Positions 1 through 7,094 of a stretch of 37,900 nt of DNA are shown piece after piece (within the stretch, counting starts at the first letter, position 1; the number at the start of each line of letters is the position of its first letter). The stretch lies in NCBI GenBank assembly GCA_021818905.1, contig JAKASS010000001.1, positions 79,648 to 117,547 on the forward strand, in the 5' to 3' direction. The notes under the pieces were generated by a model, which saw only the letters and a list, made by a program, of their open reading frames with translations, had not been told where the DNA came from and ran no database searches. Both the position numbers and the translations under genes were made by a program. This DNA comes from Nanobdellota archaeon (lineage in GTDB: Archaea; Nanobdellota; Nanobdellia; Parvarchaeales; Parvarchaeaceae).

Positions 1-72
1 GGTGCTTTTTACAAGAGAAACGATTTCTTTACTGCCTAAGACGTTTTCTAAACCGTTTTTAGATTCTGGCAT
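1..72 (-). CDS. N-terminal fragment of an unidentified protein cut by the window edge
   Basis: An open frame of 24 codons runs from an ATG at 72 off the left edge of the window (start MPESKNGLENVLG). It is too short for family assignment. A TATA-like element (TTTAAATAG on the minus strand, about 98-107) sits about 30 nt upstream of the ATG, as expected for an archaeal gene with a very short or no leader, which supports this being a real start. The promoter lies in the gap behind the stop codon of the next gene, so this gene appears to have its own promoter. Confidence 0.55.
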   Translation of the reverse strand, partial: MPESKNGLENVLGSKEIVSLVKST

Positions 73-97
73 AATTTCTTATTATAGGGGCCCCCGA

Positions 98-107
98 CTA
101 TTTAAAT
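98..107 (-). promoter_or_regulatory. TATA box for the partial CDS at the left edge
   Basis: Minus strand reads ATTTAAATAG, a good match to the archaeal TATA consensus, centred about 30 nt from the ATG at 72. A GGGGGCCCC run lies between it and the start. Confidence 0.45.
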
Positions 108-116
108 TTTCTAAAT

Positions 117-1145
117 TTAAGATATCTCGGCTTTTCCTACTACTCTTAAAACTCTTATAGAGAGATCTTTGTTTATCAACGTCAATCTATCGTCTTTATC
201 GAAACAAAAGTTCTTATCAGATTCGAACGAGGCCGTAACTGCATCGTCTTCTCTCAATACATTGGTAAGAGAAAGGGTGGGGGTTTGCCAATTGCATATA
301 AGAGTTAACTTTACTCCGTCCCTTATTTCTTGCTTGTAAAGCTTGTTTACGTGGACTTTTATTTTTCCCTCTTTCACGTCTCTAAAGCTCTTGTTTTGTC
401 TTACTTCTACGCCTCTTGGAAGGTCCCATGGCCAAACTCCCTTTATTGCGATTCCTACCCTATCACCCGCTTCCGCAGATTGCGTCTCTTCCTGGTTTAT
501 CTGGATACCATTCACAGATATCTCTTTTGTGAAGGGGGCCGGTGCTAAGACGCCTTCGGTATGTATGCCGACTTTACCCGCTGCCAAAGTACCTACAGCA
601 ATGGAAAGGCCCTTAGATTCGAAAGCGTGGTCTATCAAAAGCTTAAATGGCTTGGTTATATTATTCGAATCATAATTCAGTGCTGAAAGCTTCGCTCTTA
701 TGTCTGCTATTGTTTGATCGCTGTTTATGTCGACTCGCATAACTTCAAAATTCTCCATAGACGTACCCTTCAGTAGCTCAGCAAGATTTTTTGTGAGTTT
801 ATCTAGTTCTCCACTTGTAGATATGTCGGCTTTTGTAATGCAGATTAAGCCCTGCTTTATTCCCATCGTATTAGCGAGTATAACTAGCTCACCTACCTGA
901 AAATTGATTCCGATATCCGGCGAAATACAAAAGACGATTGCGTCCGAGATGCTAAGCACAGAGGCTATAATAGTCGGCGCATCCATGTCGCCTGGCGTAT
1001 CTATAAGCGTTATGTTTTTCCCGCCATATTTGAATGAGAAGAAAGATACGTCTTCTTCGGCGCCTTTTCTTTGCTGAAGCTTATTAACAAGGGTTGTCTT
1101 TCCGGACTTATACGGTCCGATAACACTTACTGAAAGCGAATTCAT
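117..1145 (-). CDS. SelB/EF-Tu-like translational GTPase
   Basis: 342 aa. The N-terminal G domain carries a P-loop (GPYKSGKT, residues 10-17), a G3 motif (DTPGD, about 50-54) and a G4 motif that reads TKAD instead of NKxD. TKxD at this position is known in SelB-type factors. It is followed by beta-rich segments resembling EF-Tu domains 2 and 3. At 342 aa it is shorter than EF-1alpha (about 430) or full SelB, so it is best seen as one of the short SelB/EF-Tu paralogues of archaea. Whether it delivers any aminoacyl-tRNA is unknown, and nothing here shows selenocysteine use. A TATA-like element (GTATTTAAATG, about 1167-1176) is 26 nt upstream of the ATG, so the mRNA is probably leaderless and this start is supported. 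Confidence 0.7.
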   Translation of the reverse strand: MNSLSVSVIGPYKSGKTTLVNKLQQRKGAEEDVSFFSFKYGGKNITLIDTPGDMDAPTIIASVLSISDAIVFCISPDIGINFQVGELVILANTMGIKQGLICITKADISTSGELDKLTKNLAELLKGTSMENFEVMRVDINSDQTIADIRAKLSALNYDSNNITKPFKLLIDHAFESKGLSIAVGTLAAGKVGIHTEGVLAPAPFTKEISVNGIQINQEETQSAEAGDRVGIAIKGVWPWDLPRGVEVRQNKSFRDVKEGKIKVHVNKLYKQEIRDGVKLTLICNWQTPTLSLTNVLREDDAVTASFESDKNFCFDKDDRLTLINKDLSIRVLRVVGKAEIS

Positions 1146-1185
1146 ATTGCCTTTTTATGACTAACATTTAAATACTTTTCTTTGG

Positions 1186-1537
1186 CTATCTCTTTTTCTG
1201 CGACCGACCCAGAATAATCAAAGCTGCCAAGCCGTATAACGCAACCGAGATTATATACAGATATAATGACCTCGGGCTTGGGAAGTAGACTGCTGTCAAA
1301 GTTATCAGCACGCCGAAAGCCACCAAAAAACCCGCAACTATGGTCTGAAATAACCTCAATAGCTTCATCGACTTTGGTATAAGCCCTTTTGTCAATTCAA
1401 ACGATGCAAATTTGTGGCATTTCTAACACCGCATGTAAACGATAATGGCCAAGTCTTATCACCGCCACCGAAGCACCTAGTATGAATTTATATTTGAAGC
1501 TTTTCTTGCACTTTGGGCACGTTACCGTAGTTTCCAT
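1186..1537 (-). pseudogene. Disrupted zinc-ribbon membrane protein (frameshift plus in-frame TAG)
   Basis: The ORF track shows only the C-terminal half, starting at a TTG. Reading from an ATG at 1537, two nt after the RNase Z stop, gives METTVTCPKCKKSFKYKF... with a first CxxC, and reaches RLGHYR before going off frame and stopping at 1397-1399. In another frame the sequence continues as YMRC-(TAG)-KCHKFASFEL, supplying the second C-x-x-C, and then runs into the 69-codon ORF with two hydrophobic segments. Removing one T in CGTTTAC gives 351 nt, an exact multiple of three, but leaves a TAG between the second cysteine pair. The ancestral protein would be about 116 aa: a four-cysteine zinc ribbon followed by two membrane helices. 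It is translationally linked to rnz upstream. A sequencing error is possible, but two lesions within about 15 nt would be needed. Confidence 0.6.
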
Positions 1538-1539
1538 AA

Positions 1540-2457
1540 TCACATTTGGATTATATCGAGATCGTTTGGCAACGAGATTTCTGCAGGTAAGTGAAGCTTT
1601 TTCTTTAGTTCATCTATCTCAGAATTCATTAACTTTGTGTCTTCGTATCTTTGACTTGTATGCACGAGATAGACTTTCTTTACATTAGCGAGCTTAGCTA
1701 TCCTTAACGCATCACTTACTGTAAGATGAGAAAAGTTACTGGCCTTTTCCTGAAGAGCAGAGGAAAATGTGGCTTCTATCACCAATACGTCTGCGCCTTT
1801 AGCAAATTTTGCGAGATTCTTTTCGTAGGATAAATCTGTTAAATAAACGAACGACTTTCCTCTTTTCAGATAGGTAAACTCTTTTGCTTTTAAGAGCTTC
1901 CCCTTGTATCTTACGTTTTTACCTTTTTTTAGCACCTTAAGGAATGGTCCCGGTTTTATCCCCTCCTTTTTCAGAACGTCCCGCTTTATATTGAAAACAT
2001 CGTCTTCTTTTAATTTGTAGCCCAAACATTTGACAGAATGTTTTACATTCATGCCGTATACCGAATATTTTCCTATTTTCTCTATAAGCTTTTCTCTTTT
2101 TAGATCTAACGAGCGAGATTTTATCTGAAGATTCGGGTAGAATTTATAAGTCTGTAAAATATGTTTTATACTCGCATTTGTGCCTAGCGGTCCGATTATG
2201 TTTACCGGTTCTGACCTTCTCATCATATTCAGACTTTGAAGCACGCCGCCTATGCCTAGTGAATGGTCTCCATGCCAGTGTGTAACAAATATGTAGTCTA
2301 TGGCCGGGCTGAGATTAGCTATTCTTATCTGCCTCTGGGTTCCTTCTCCACAATCAAAAAGAACTTTTTTACCGTCCAAATTGAAATAAATCGAAGGGTG
2401 GTTTCTGGTTTTTGTCGGAAACGCAGACGATGTGCCAAGTATAGTTATTTTATCCAT
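1540..2457 (-). CDS. rnz: Ribonuclease Z (tRNA 3'-end endonuclease)
   Basis: 305 aa, the usual size of a short-form RNase Z. This metallo-beta-lactamase-fold enzyme cuts 3' trailers from pre-tRNA, needed here because both tRNA genes in the window lack an encoded CCA. Visible motifs are the start MDKITILGTSSAFPT, FDCGEGTQRQI (about 34-44), the zinc motif HWHGDH (60-65), a later Asp region (VLVIEATF), FSHLTVSDA in place of the common HSTA, and the last metal-binding region LVHTSQRY. The start overlaps the end of the upstream TatD gene by 8 nt, and the broken zinc-ribbon gene follows 2 nt after the stop, so these form one operon. Confidence 0.92.
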   Translation of the reverse strand: MDKITILGTSSAFPTKTRNHPSIYFNLDGKKVLFDCGEGTQRQIRIANLSPAIDYIFVTHWHGDHSLGIGGVLQSLNMMRRSEPVNIIGPLGTNASIKHILQTYKFYPNLQIKSRSLDLKREKLIEKIGKYSVYGMNVKHSVKCLGYKLKEDDVFNIKRDVLKKEGIKPGPFLKVLKKGKNVRYKGKLLKAKEFTYLKRGKSFVYLTDLSYEKNLAKFAKGADVLVIEATFSSALQEKASNFSHLTVSDALRIAKLANVKKVYLVHTSQRYEDTKLMNSEIDELKKKLHLPAEISLPNDLDIIQM

Positions 2458-3274
2458 AAAAGACTCTTTGAAAGTTTTCCCACATCTTTTCTTTCAGTTC
2501 CACTTCGCCCATATCCCGTAAGGCTGCTACATAATTTAATAGCTTCCGGATATTTAATGGCGTATTCATCTTATCATCCGGACTAAGGGCGGGGGAATCC
2601 GTTTCCAAGAAAAGCCTATCCATCGCTATTTTCTTTATGAGGTTGTCGCGTTTAAACCTCATAAAACCCGTGGAGACACTGATATACGCGCCTCTGTCTA
2701 CCGCTTTTTCATATTGCAGCTGGTTGCCTTCGAAGTTGTGTATTATTATCTTTGTTTCGAACGATGCAATTATCCTTAAAAGCTCGTCCATCGATTTTCT
2801 GCTGTGGACTATACAGACTTTTCGTCTGAGTTCAGCCAGCTCCAATATCTCCGAGAATATTCTGCCCTGAAGCAGTTTTTGCGATTCGTCCTTGCCTCTA
2901 TAATCAAGACCTACTTCAGAGACAGCGAAAGCCTCATTAAGGTGCGCGGCTAGATAATCCACTCCGCCCTTTGCCTTTGCTTCACCTATCGCTGCTATTA
3001 CGTTGGGGTGAAGTCCAATGCATGGCAAAAAATTCGGGTGTTTTAACGCTTCGCTGAGTATCCCCGAGTCCTCGTCGGGCTCTTCTCCAGCGTTAAGCAC
3101 TATAAAGTCTGCTAGTTCCGAGTATAATCTGTCCCTGGACCCGTCAAATGCCTTATCGTTGATGTGTGCGTGGATATCCAAAAATTTTGCTTCCGTATTA
3201 GCGTTAAAACCCTCTTTAAATAATAAGTTTGATAAGCTTTTATACCTGCCATCTTCATAATTATTACTGAACAT
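2450..3274 (-). CDS. TatD-family metal-dependent deoxyribonuclease
   Basis: 274 aa. TatD enzymes are TIM-barrel metal hydrolases with DNase activity. The metal ligands appear in the expected order: the HxH pair in FLDIHAHIND, Glu in AVSEVGLDYRG, His in CIVHSRKS, His in IIIHNFEG and Asp in FLETDSPALSP. About 30 residues precede the first HxH, longer than the usual few. There is no closer internal start, and a TATA-like element (AAATTTATACC, minus, about 3302-3312) about 33 nt upstream supports the ATG at 3274. It is the first gene of the TatD-rnz-zinc-ribbon operon. The exact substrate cannot be told from sequence. Confidence 0.85.
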   Translation of the reverse strand: MFSNNYEDGRYKSLSNLLFKEGFNANTEAKFLDIHAHINDKAFDGSRDRLYSELADFIVLNAGEEPDEDSGILSEALKHPNFLPCIGLHPNVIAAIGEAKAKGGVDYLAAHLNEAFAVSEVGLDYRGKDESQKLLQGRIFSEILELAELRRKVCIVHSRKSMDELLRIIASFETKIIIHNFEGNQLQYEKAVDRGAYISVSTGFMRFKRDNLIKKIAMDRLFLETDSPALSPDDKMNTPLNIRKLLNYVAALRDMGEVELKEKMWENFQRVFYG

Positions 3275-3536
3275 GGAATTTGATGATACGGTAGCCTATT
3301 CGGTATAAATTTTCACGTTCGCAACCGGATAAACTGCCTCAGTGAGACCATCCTGAACGTTATGCCTTGGCGGTTCATAGCAGGAAAATAGAGGGGACTG
3401 GCAATTATATGCGTTTTAGATGAATGCCAGAACATTTTGATGAGGATGTGGTAACCTGTAGTGATACTGGCAGGTGGATATTCTAGATTTTTATAAGGAA
3501 AAAATTATTTAATAAAAGGAAAGTAATAGGAGATAT
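3275..3536. other. 262-nt gene-free interval with small stems; possible sRNA or gene remnant
   Basis: Besides the TatD promoter on the minus strand and the tRNA-Thr promoter near 3505, the middle (about 3310-3490) has no convincing ORF in either strand. It contains a short inverted repeat CTGGCA...TGCCAG (3398-3430) and CCTG...CAGG (3455-3474). Short peptides in two plus frames (for example RGDWQLYAF, then MPEHFDEDVV after a stop) look protein-like but match nothing I recognise. TGATGA-like boxes are present but do not form a complete C/D sRNA. Identity is unresolved. Confidence 0.3.
3505..3514 (+). promoter_or_regulatory. TATA box for tRNA-Thr
   Basis: TTATTTAATA is centred about 27 nt before the first base of the tRNA gene, the usual archaeal spacing from TATA box to transcription start. 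Confidence 0.5.
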
Positions 3537-3608
3537 GCCTCTGTAGCTCAGTGGTAGAGCACATCACTTGTAATGATGGGGTCGAGGGTTCAATCCCCTC
3601 CAGAGGCT
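3537..3608 (+). tRNA. tRNA-Thr (anticodon UGU)
   Basis: A full cloverleaf is visible. The acceptor stem GCCTCTG pairs with CAGAGGC, with discriminator T. The D arm is GCTC...GAGC, the anticodon stem CATCA/TGATG encloses loop CTTGTAA (anticodon TGT), and the T arm is GAGGG-TTCAATC-CCCTC. No intron and no encoded CCA. The gene stands alone between a minus-strand nuclease and a minus-strand methyltransferase with its own TATA element. Confidence 0.95.
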
Positions 3609-3614
3609 TTAAAG

Positions 3615-4214
3615 TTAAAATTTTGCCAAAGCAAAAATATTGATCCAGACGTCTCCGTCATTACCTGTATTTGTATAAGAGTCTATCAGGTTAAAATCTT
3701 TTTCGACTAGTTTCTCAAATTCCCCCTTACTGTAGTAAGAGAAGAATCTTTTTGTGCCATCTGGATAAACCTTTATCTCGTCACCGAAACCCTCTTTCAA
3801 GCTTATAAAAATGACTCCTCCCTTCCTCAACACCCTTCTGAATTCCGTAAGTACTTTTCCCACTTCTGATCTTTTTATATGCAAAAGACTTGCGTTGGCC
3901 CAAAGTCCATCGAAATGACCAGAATCGAACTCAAGTTCCTTCATGTCCATCTTCCTAAAATCGCCTTCTGTAAATCTTTTCCTTGCTTCTGCGAGCATGC
4001 CTTTGGATCTGTCCACACCGATTACATCGCAACCTTTCTCCATAAAATACTGGGTGTCTCTGCCCGGGCCGCAGCCAACATCAAGAATCTTTTTACCCTT
4101 GCAAAGTTTAAGGAATTCGCTATATTTTCTTATAAAACTCTCATCGGCAGTTATATGTTTTTCGGCGTATTTGTGTGCTATCTTATCGTAGGTAGAAATA
4201 GTTGGATCAAGCAT
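3615..4214 (-). CDS. Class I SAM-dependent methyltransferase
   Basis: 199 aa. The Rossmann-type SAM fold is shown by motif I KILDVGCGPGRD (about 40-51), the acidic end of strand 2 in VIGVDRSKGM, the motif IV region GLWANASLLH, and the motif VI-like RRVLRKGGVIFISLKEG. The pattern fits the small-molecule or protein methyltransferase group (Methyltransf_11/25-like); the substrate cannot be inferred. It starts 16 nt after the stop of the SPFH gene and is probably co-transcribed with it. Confidence 0.8.
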   Translation of the reverse strand: MLDPTISTYDKIAHKYAEKHITADESFIRKYSEFLKLCKGKKILDVGCGPGRDTQYFMEKGCDVIGVDRSKGMLAEARKRFTEGDFRKMDMKELEFDSGHFDGLWANASLLHIKRSEVGKVLTEFRRVLRKGGVIFISLKEGFGDEIKVYPDGTKRFFSYYSKGEFEKLVEKDFNLIDSYTNTGNDGDVWINIFALAKF

Positions 4215-4230
4215 ACTTGTTACTTTACTG

Positions 4231-5160
4231 TTACCCAGACGCTGCGATTTTCGTCTTTATCTGGTTGACTACGTTCTGTACGTTATCTTGCCCGCCTATG
4301 GCTGCTAAACCGGCTGCCGAAAGACCCGCCATCCCGCCAAGCGCGCCCATACCTTGCATAAATTGCATAGGTAATACTATCTTTGAAGAACTTGATTCTC
4401 CCATCTGTTTTAACGCCTGTAGGTATAGATACATCATAGACCTGTCATCCAAAGCATGTCCTCCTTCACCTACAGCTTCCATCACTATTTTCTGTGCATC
4501 AGCTTTGAATCTCTGTGCTTGAAGAAGGTTCGCGGCTATCTCTGGCTGTTGCATAGCTGTGATTACCTCGTCTGGAGGTGCTATGGTTCTTATCTGCACG
4601 GTTGGAACGTCGATTCCCCACTTCCATGTAAGGTGCCTTATCGAGTCTGCCAAAACGTCGTTGAGTTTATCTAAATTGCCAAAAAGTTGTCTCATCGTGA
4701 ACGAAGAAATCGCATTTCTTATCGCCGATTGAACTAGATTGCTAAGCCCCTGGCCATAATTGTCTATCTGTAATGTAGCTTTCTCCGGATCTGTTATCTG
4801 ATAATATATCGTGCCTTCAAGGCCCAATTTTATGTCATCCTGGGTAAATACTTCCTGTGAACTTATGTCCATCATCTTGACACGGACATCAACCCTTTGA
4901 TATTCTGACTCAAATCCTGGAACGACAATCACCCAACCTGGACCTACAACCCTGTTGAATTTGCCTAAACGGAATATTATACCCCTCTCAAACTGGCTGT
5001 ATTGTTTAACGGAAAACACTAAAAATATGATAAGTAATATAACAAATATCAATATGTAGACCGCAGGCAGCAATGCTGGGGCGGCGACAACGACAAACAC
5101 CACCAATAAAAGCAATACAACGATGCCTAACAATACCCCCCAAAATTCGCCTGGACTCAT
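4231..5160 (-). CDS. SPFH/band-7 membrane protein (stomatin-prohibitin family)
   Basis: 309 aa. Two adjacent hydrophobic segments (about 8-30 and 32-50) are followed by a band-7 domain beginning VKQYSQFERGIIFRLGKFN, with the typical GPGWVIVVPG, RVDVRVKMMDI and DDIKLGLEGTIYYQI stretches. The C-terminal end is Gly/Ala-rich (MGALGGMAGLSAAGLAAIGG). The family forms large membrane-bound scaffolds tied to lipid microdomains and to control of membrane proteases. The usual NfeD or protease partner is not adjacent. A TATA-like element (CTTTAATATAG, minus, about 5183-5195) sits about 28 nt upstream, giving a leaderless transcript that continues into the methyltransferase gene. Confidence 0.85.
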   Translation of the reverse strand: MSPGEFWGVLLGIVVLLLLVVFVVVAAPALLPAVYILIFVILLIIFLVFSVKQYSQFERGIIFRLGKFNRVVGPGWVIVVPGFESEYQRVDVRVKMMDISSQEVFTQDDIKLGLEGTIYYQITDPEKATLQIDNYGQGLSNLVQSAIRNAISSFTMRQLFGNLDKLNDVLADSIRHLTWKWGIDVPTVQIRTIAPPDEVITAMQQPEIAANLLQAQRFKADAQKIVMEAVGEGGHALDDRSMMYLYLQALKQMGESSSSKIVLPMQFMQGMGALGGMAGLSAAGLAAIGGQDNVQNVVNQIKTKIAASG

Positions 5161-5237
5161 ATTATTATTAGATTACATCGCTATATTAAAGTTTACTGAG
5201 TAATTTAATCACTGTTTTTTCGACGTGATAATCTAAT

Positions 5238-5253
5238 TTTAAGTATTTATATT
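5238..5253 (+). promoter_or_regulatory. TATA region that decides the start of the AdkA/NDT fusion gene
   Basis: TTTAAGTATTTATATT lies directly before the first ATG of the ORF track (5254). Transcription would be expected to begin about 26 nt after the box, near 5265-5275, so the ATG at 5254 would not be in the mRNA. The next in-frame ATG is 5290. Confidence 0.5.
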
Positions 5254-5289
5254 ATGGGTTATCTTAGAAACTATAGAGACACACTATAT

Positions 5290-6309
5290 ATGATAATTTT
5301 TAGTGCCGCTACAGCAGGTTCTAATCGTCCCGCGCTCGAAAACGCGGTGTTAAAGCTGGCCGCAAAAGACGGTAAAAAACTAAAAATCATAAATTTCATC
5401 GATGAGATGATAAAAAGCGCAAAAGACCTGAATAAATTTATAAGTCCTGCGACGCTCCCAAATCTAGACATAAAAACGCTTGAAATCTTGAAAAAGAGCG
5501 CTTTCCATAACATACGCGACCAGATAAAGGAAGCCCCTTCTTACGATTATCTTATAGACGGACATATGTCATTTTGGTGGAAAAGTGGGCCAATAAATCT
5601 TTTGAACGTCAACGATTTTAATGAGGTAACTCCGGATTTTTTTATAACGGTAATCTCCATGCCGGAAGACGTGCTGAAGTCGCTCAGCAGCAAAAAAGAA
5701 TGGATTGACAAGGACATAGATAGCTATGAGATAGCTATCTGGTCAGAGCTTGAAATATACACGACGGATCTCATAAGCGAGGCGCTTAATAAAAAGAATT
5801 ATCTGATTGCGGTAGGAGAAGACCCGCATACGCTTTATGATCTTATGTACGCCCCGCACAAGCCTAAGGTTTACATAAGTTTCAGCATGGAACACCGGGA
5901 TACGAGCTATGACCGGCTTGACAAGTTCATAGGGAAATTGAAGAAGCATTCAATAGTTTTCAACCCGCGTAAACTAGACATAGGCGCCTATCACCAAGTT
6001 GCGGATCAAAGATTAAAAGCGATAATATTCAATCAGACGGTTAGAAGGGATTACCATCTTATTGACCAGTCTGATCTGGTTGTAATACACATGTCGACGC
6101 TAGTTTATTCTAGTGGCGTGGATAGCGAAAGGATGCATGCACATACCAATGGAAAGCCGGTTTTGCTCTATTTCCCATTCGAAAGATACAGTCCGTTCAC
6201 CCCATACTTCGTTGACAAGATGTACAAAGATGAAAATGAGATAATAAAAGACGTCGCTAAGATCTCAAAAGATGCAATCGCAAGCGGCAGGAAAAGATCT
6301 AAACAATAA
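5290..6309 (+). CDS. Fusion: archaeal adenylate-kinase-like domain with degenerate P-loop plus nucleoside 2-deoxyribosyltransferase-like domain
   Basis: 339 aa from the ATG at 5290, chosen because the TATA region makes the 5254 start unlikely and because the protein then opens directly on a beta strand (MIIFSAATAGSNRPALENA). The first about 185 residues follow the layout of archaeal adenylate kinase AdkA: loop, a long helix, KIINFIDEM, a helical lid, an IDGHMSFWW segment like the AdkA DTH region, PDFFITVISMPEDV and a final strand. The Walker A lysine is missing from the loop. Residues about 193-320 resemble NDT-type enzymes: KVYISFSMEH, then IDQSDLVVIHMS, SGVDSERMHAH (candidate catalytic Glu about 280) and GKPVLLYFP. 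The two halves suggest a nucleotide-binding sensor joined to a nucleotide-cleaving or nucleotide-sensing domain, but no function is proven. It ends 11 nt inside the convergent phosphoesterase gene. Confidence 0.6.
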   Translation: MIIFSAATAGSNRPALENAVLKLAAKDGKKLKIINFIDEMIKSAKDLNKFISPATLPNLDIKTLEILKKSAFHNIRDQIKEAPSYDYLIDGHMSFWWKSGPINLLNVNDFNEVTPDFFITVISMPEDVLKSLSSKKEWIDKDIDSYEIAIWSELEIYTTDLISEALNKKNYLIAVGEDPHTLYDLMYAPHKPKVYISFSMEHRDTSYDRLDKFIGKLKKHSIVFNPRKLDIGAYHQVADQRLKAIIFNQTVRRDYHLIDQSDLVVIHMSTLVYSSGVDSERMHAHTNGKPVLLYFPFERYSPFTPYFVDKMYKDENEIIKDVAKISKDAIASGRKRSKQ

Positions 6310-7015
6310 TAAGATCTGTGCTTAGCCTTCTAGTTAGTTTAGCATATCTCATCAACCCGTTCTTTCTTATCACATCCGTGCTGCCGATATATCTGTTAAA
6401 TTTTGGGAAGGCTATGCCGTATCTTACTTCCGATTCTTTATACCTCGTTTTCGGAAGTTTGATGTCAAAAAGGGACCAGCAGTCTTTCTTGTATACGACA
6501 CCATTATTGTCTACGGTGGTAACCGAGGGATGCAAGTGCCCGAAACACAAAGTTTTTACCTTCGACGCTACATCTTTTGAAGGTAATGTGTGCCCGTGCA
6601 GGAAACCCAGATCCTTGTATACGAATTCGTTTAAGAGCTTTACATTCTCTAGTCTATTTGTAAGCTTGAAAAGCCCGCCGTCGTGGTTTCCTTTGGTTAT
6701 TATTATCTCTTCAAATTTTGAGGACAGCCTCGCCAAAACCGTAAAAAGAATGCCTCCTTCTCTGGGCGAAATCTCGGTATAACCCGACCTTATATCACCC
6801 AACATTATAAGCTTCTTAGAACCCAAGGATAAGATTTCCTTTGTAAGTTCTTCTGTCTTGCTATGTACATTGTAACCCTTCATGTTTAGTTCTTCTTCGA
6901 AGCCGAGATGTAAATCACCTATTATAGCATATTCATCCATTAAACCGGCCCCGAGGTTTTTCTTTATTTTAAACGGTATATTGTCTATTTCCACAATTCT
7001 ATATGAAAACCGCAT
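6299..7015 (-). CDS. Calcineurin-like metallophosphoesterase (COG1407/MJ0037-type)
   Basis: 238 aa. The metal-binding blocks are in order: GDLHLGFEEELN (about 33-44), LIMLGDIRSGY, TKGNHDGG, LHGHTLPS and CFGHLHPSV. The DLHLG-E signature and overall length fit the archaeal COG1407 group of predicted ICC-like phosphoesterases; the physiological substrate is unknown. GDI replaces the more common GDV or GDL with a following Lys/His. The 3' end overlaps the convergent fusion gene by 11 nt, and the gene diverges from the uL2 operon across 79 nt. Confidence 0.8.
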   Translation of the reverse strand: MRFSYRIVEIDNIPFKIKKNLGAGLMDEYAIIGDLHLGFEEELNMKGYNVHSKTEELTKEILSLGSKKLIMLGDIRSGYTEISPREGGILFTVLARLSSKFEEIIITKGNHDGGLFKLTNRLENVKLLNEFVYKDLGFLHGHTLPSKDVASKVKTLCFGHLHPSVTTVDNNGVVYKKDCWSLFDIKLPKTRYKESEVRYGIAFPKFNRYIGSTDVIRKNGLMRYAKLTRRLSTDLIIV

Positions 7016-7094
7016 TTTAAATCAATGAGCGCAAAATTTTGCCAACGTTTCGTTAAACGCTTTTAAATACGAAAAACATAATAAAAAGAGTTAT

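Noticed and set aside
1395-1420. Pyrrolysine or readthrough of the TAG in the zinc-ribbon gene
   Set aside because: A frameshift is needed as well, and no pyl genes are visible in the window. Simple disruption or sequencing error explains more.
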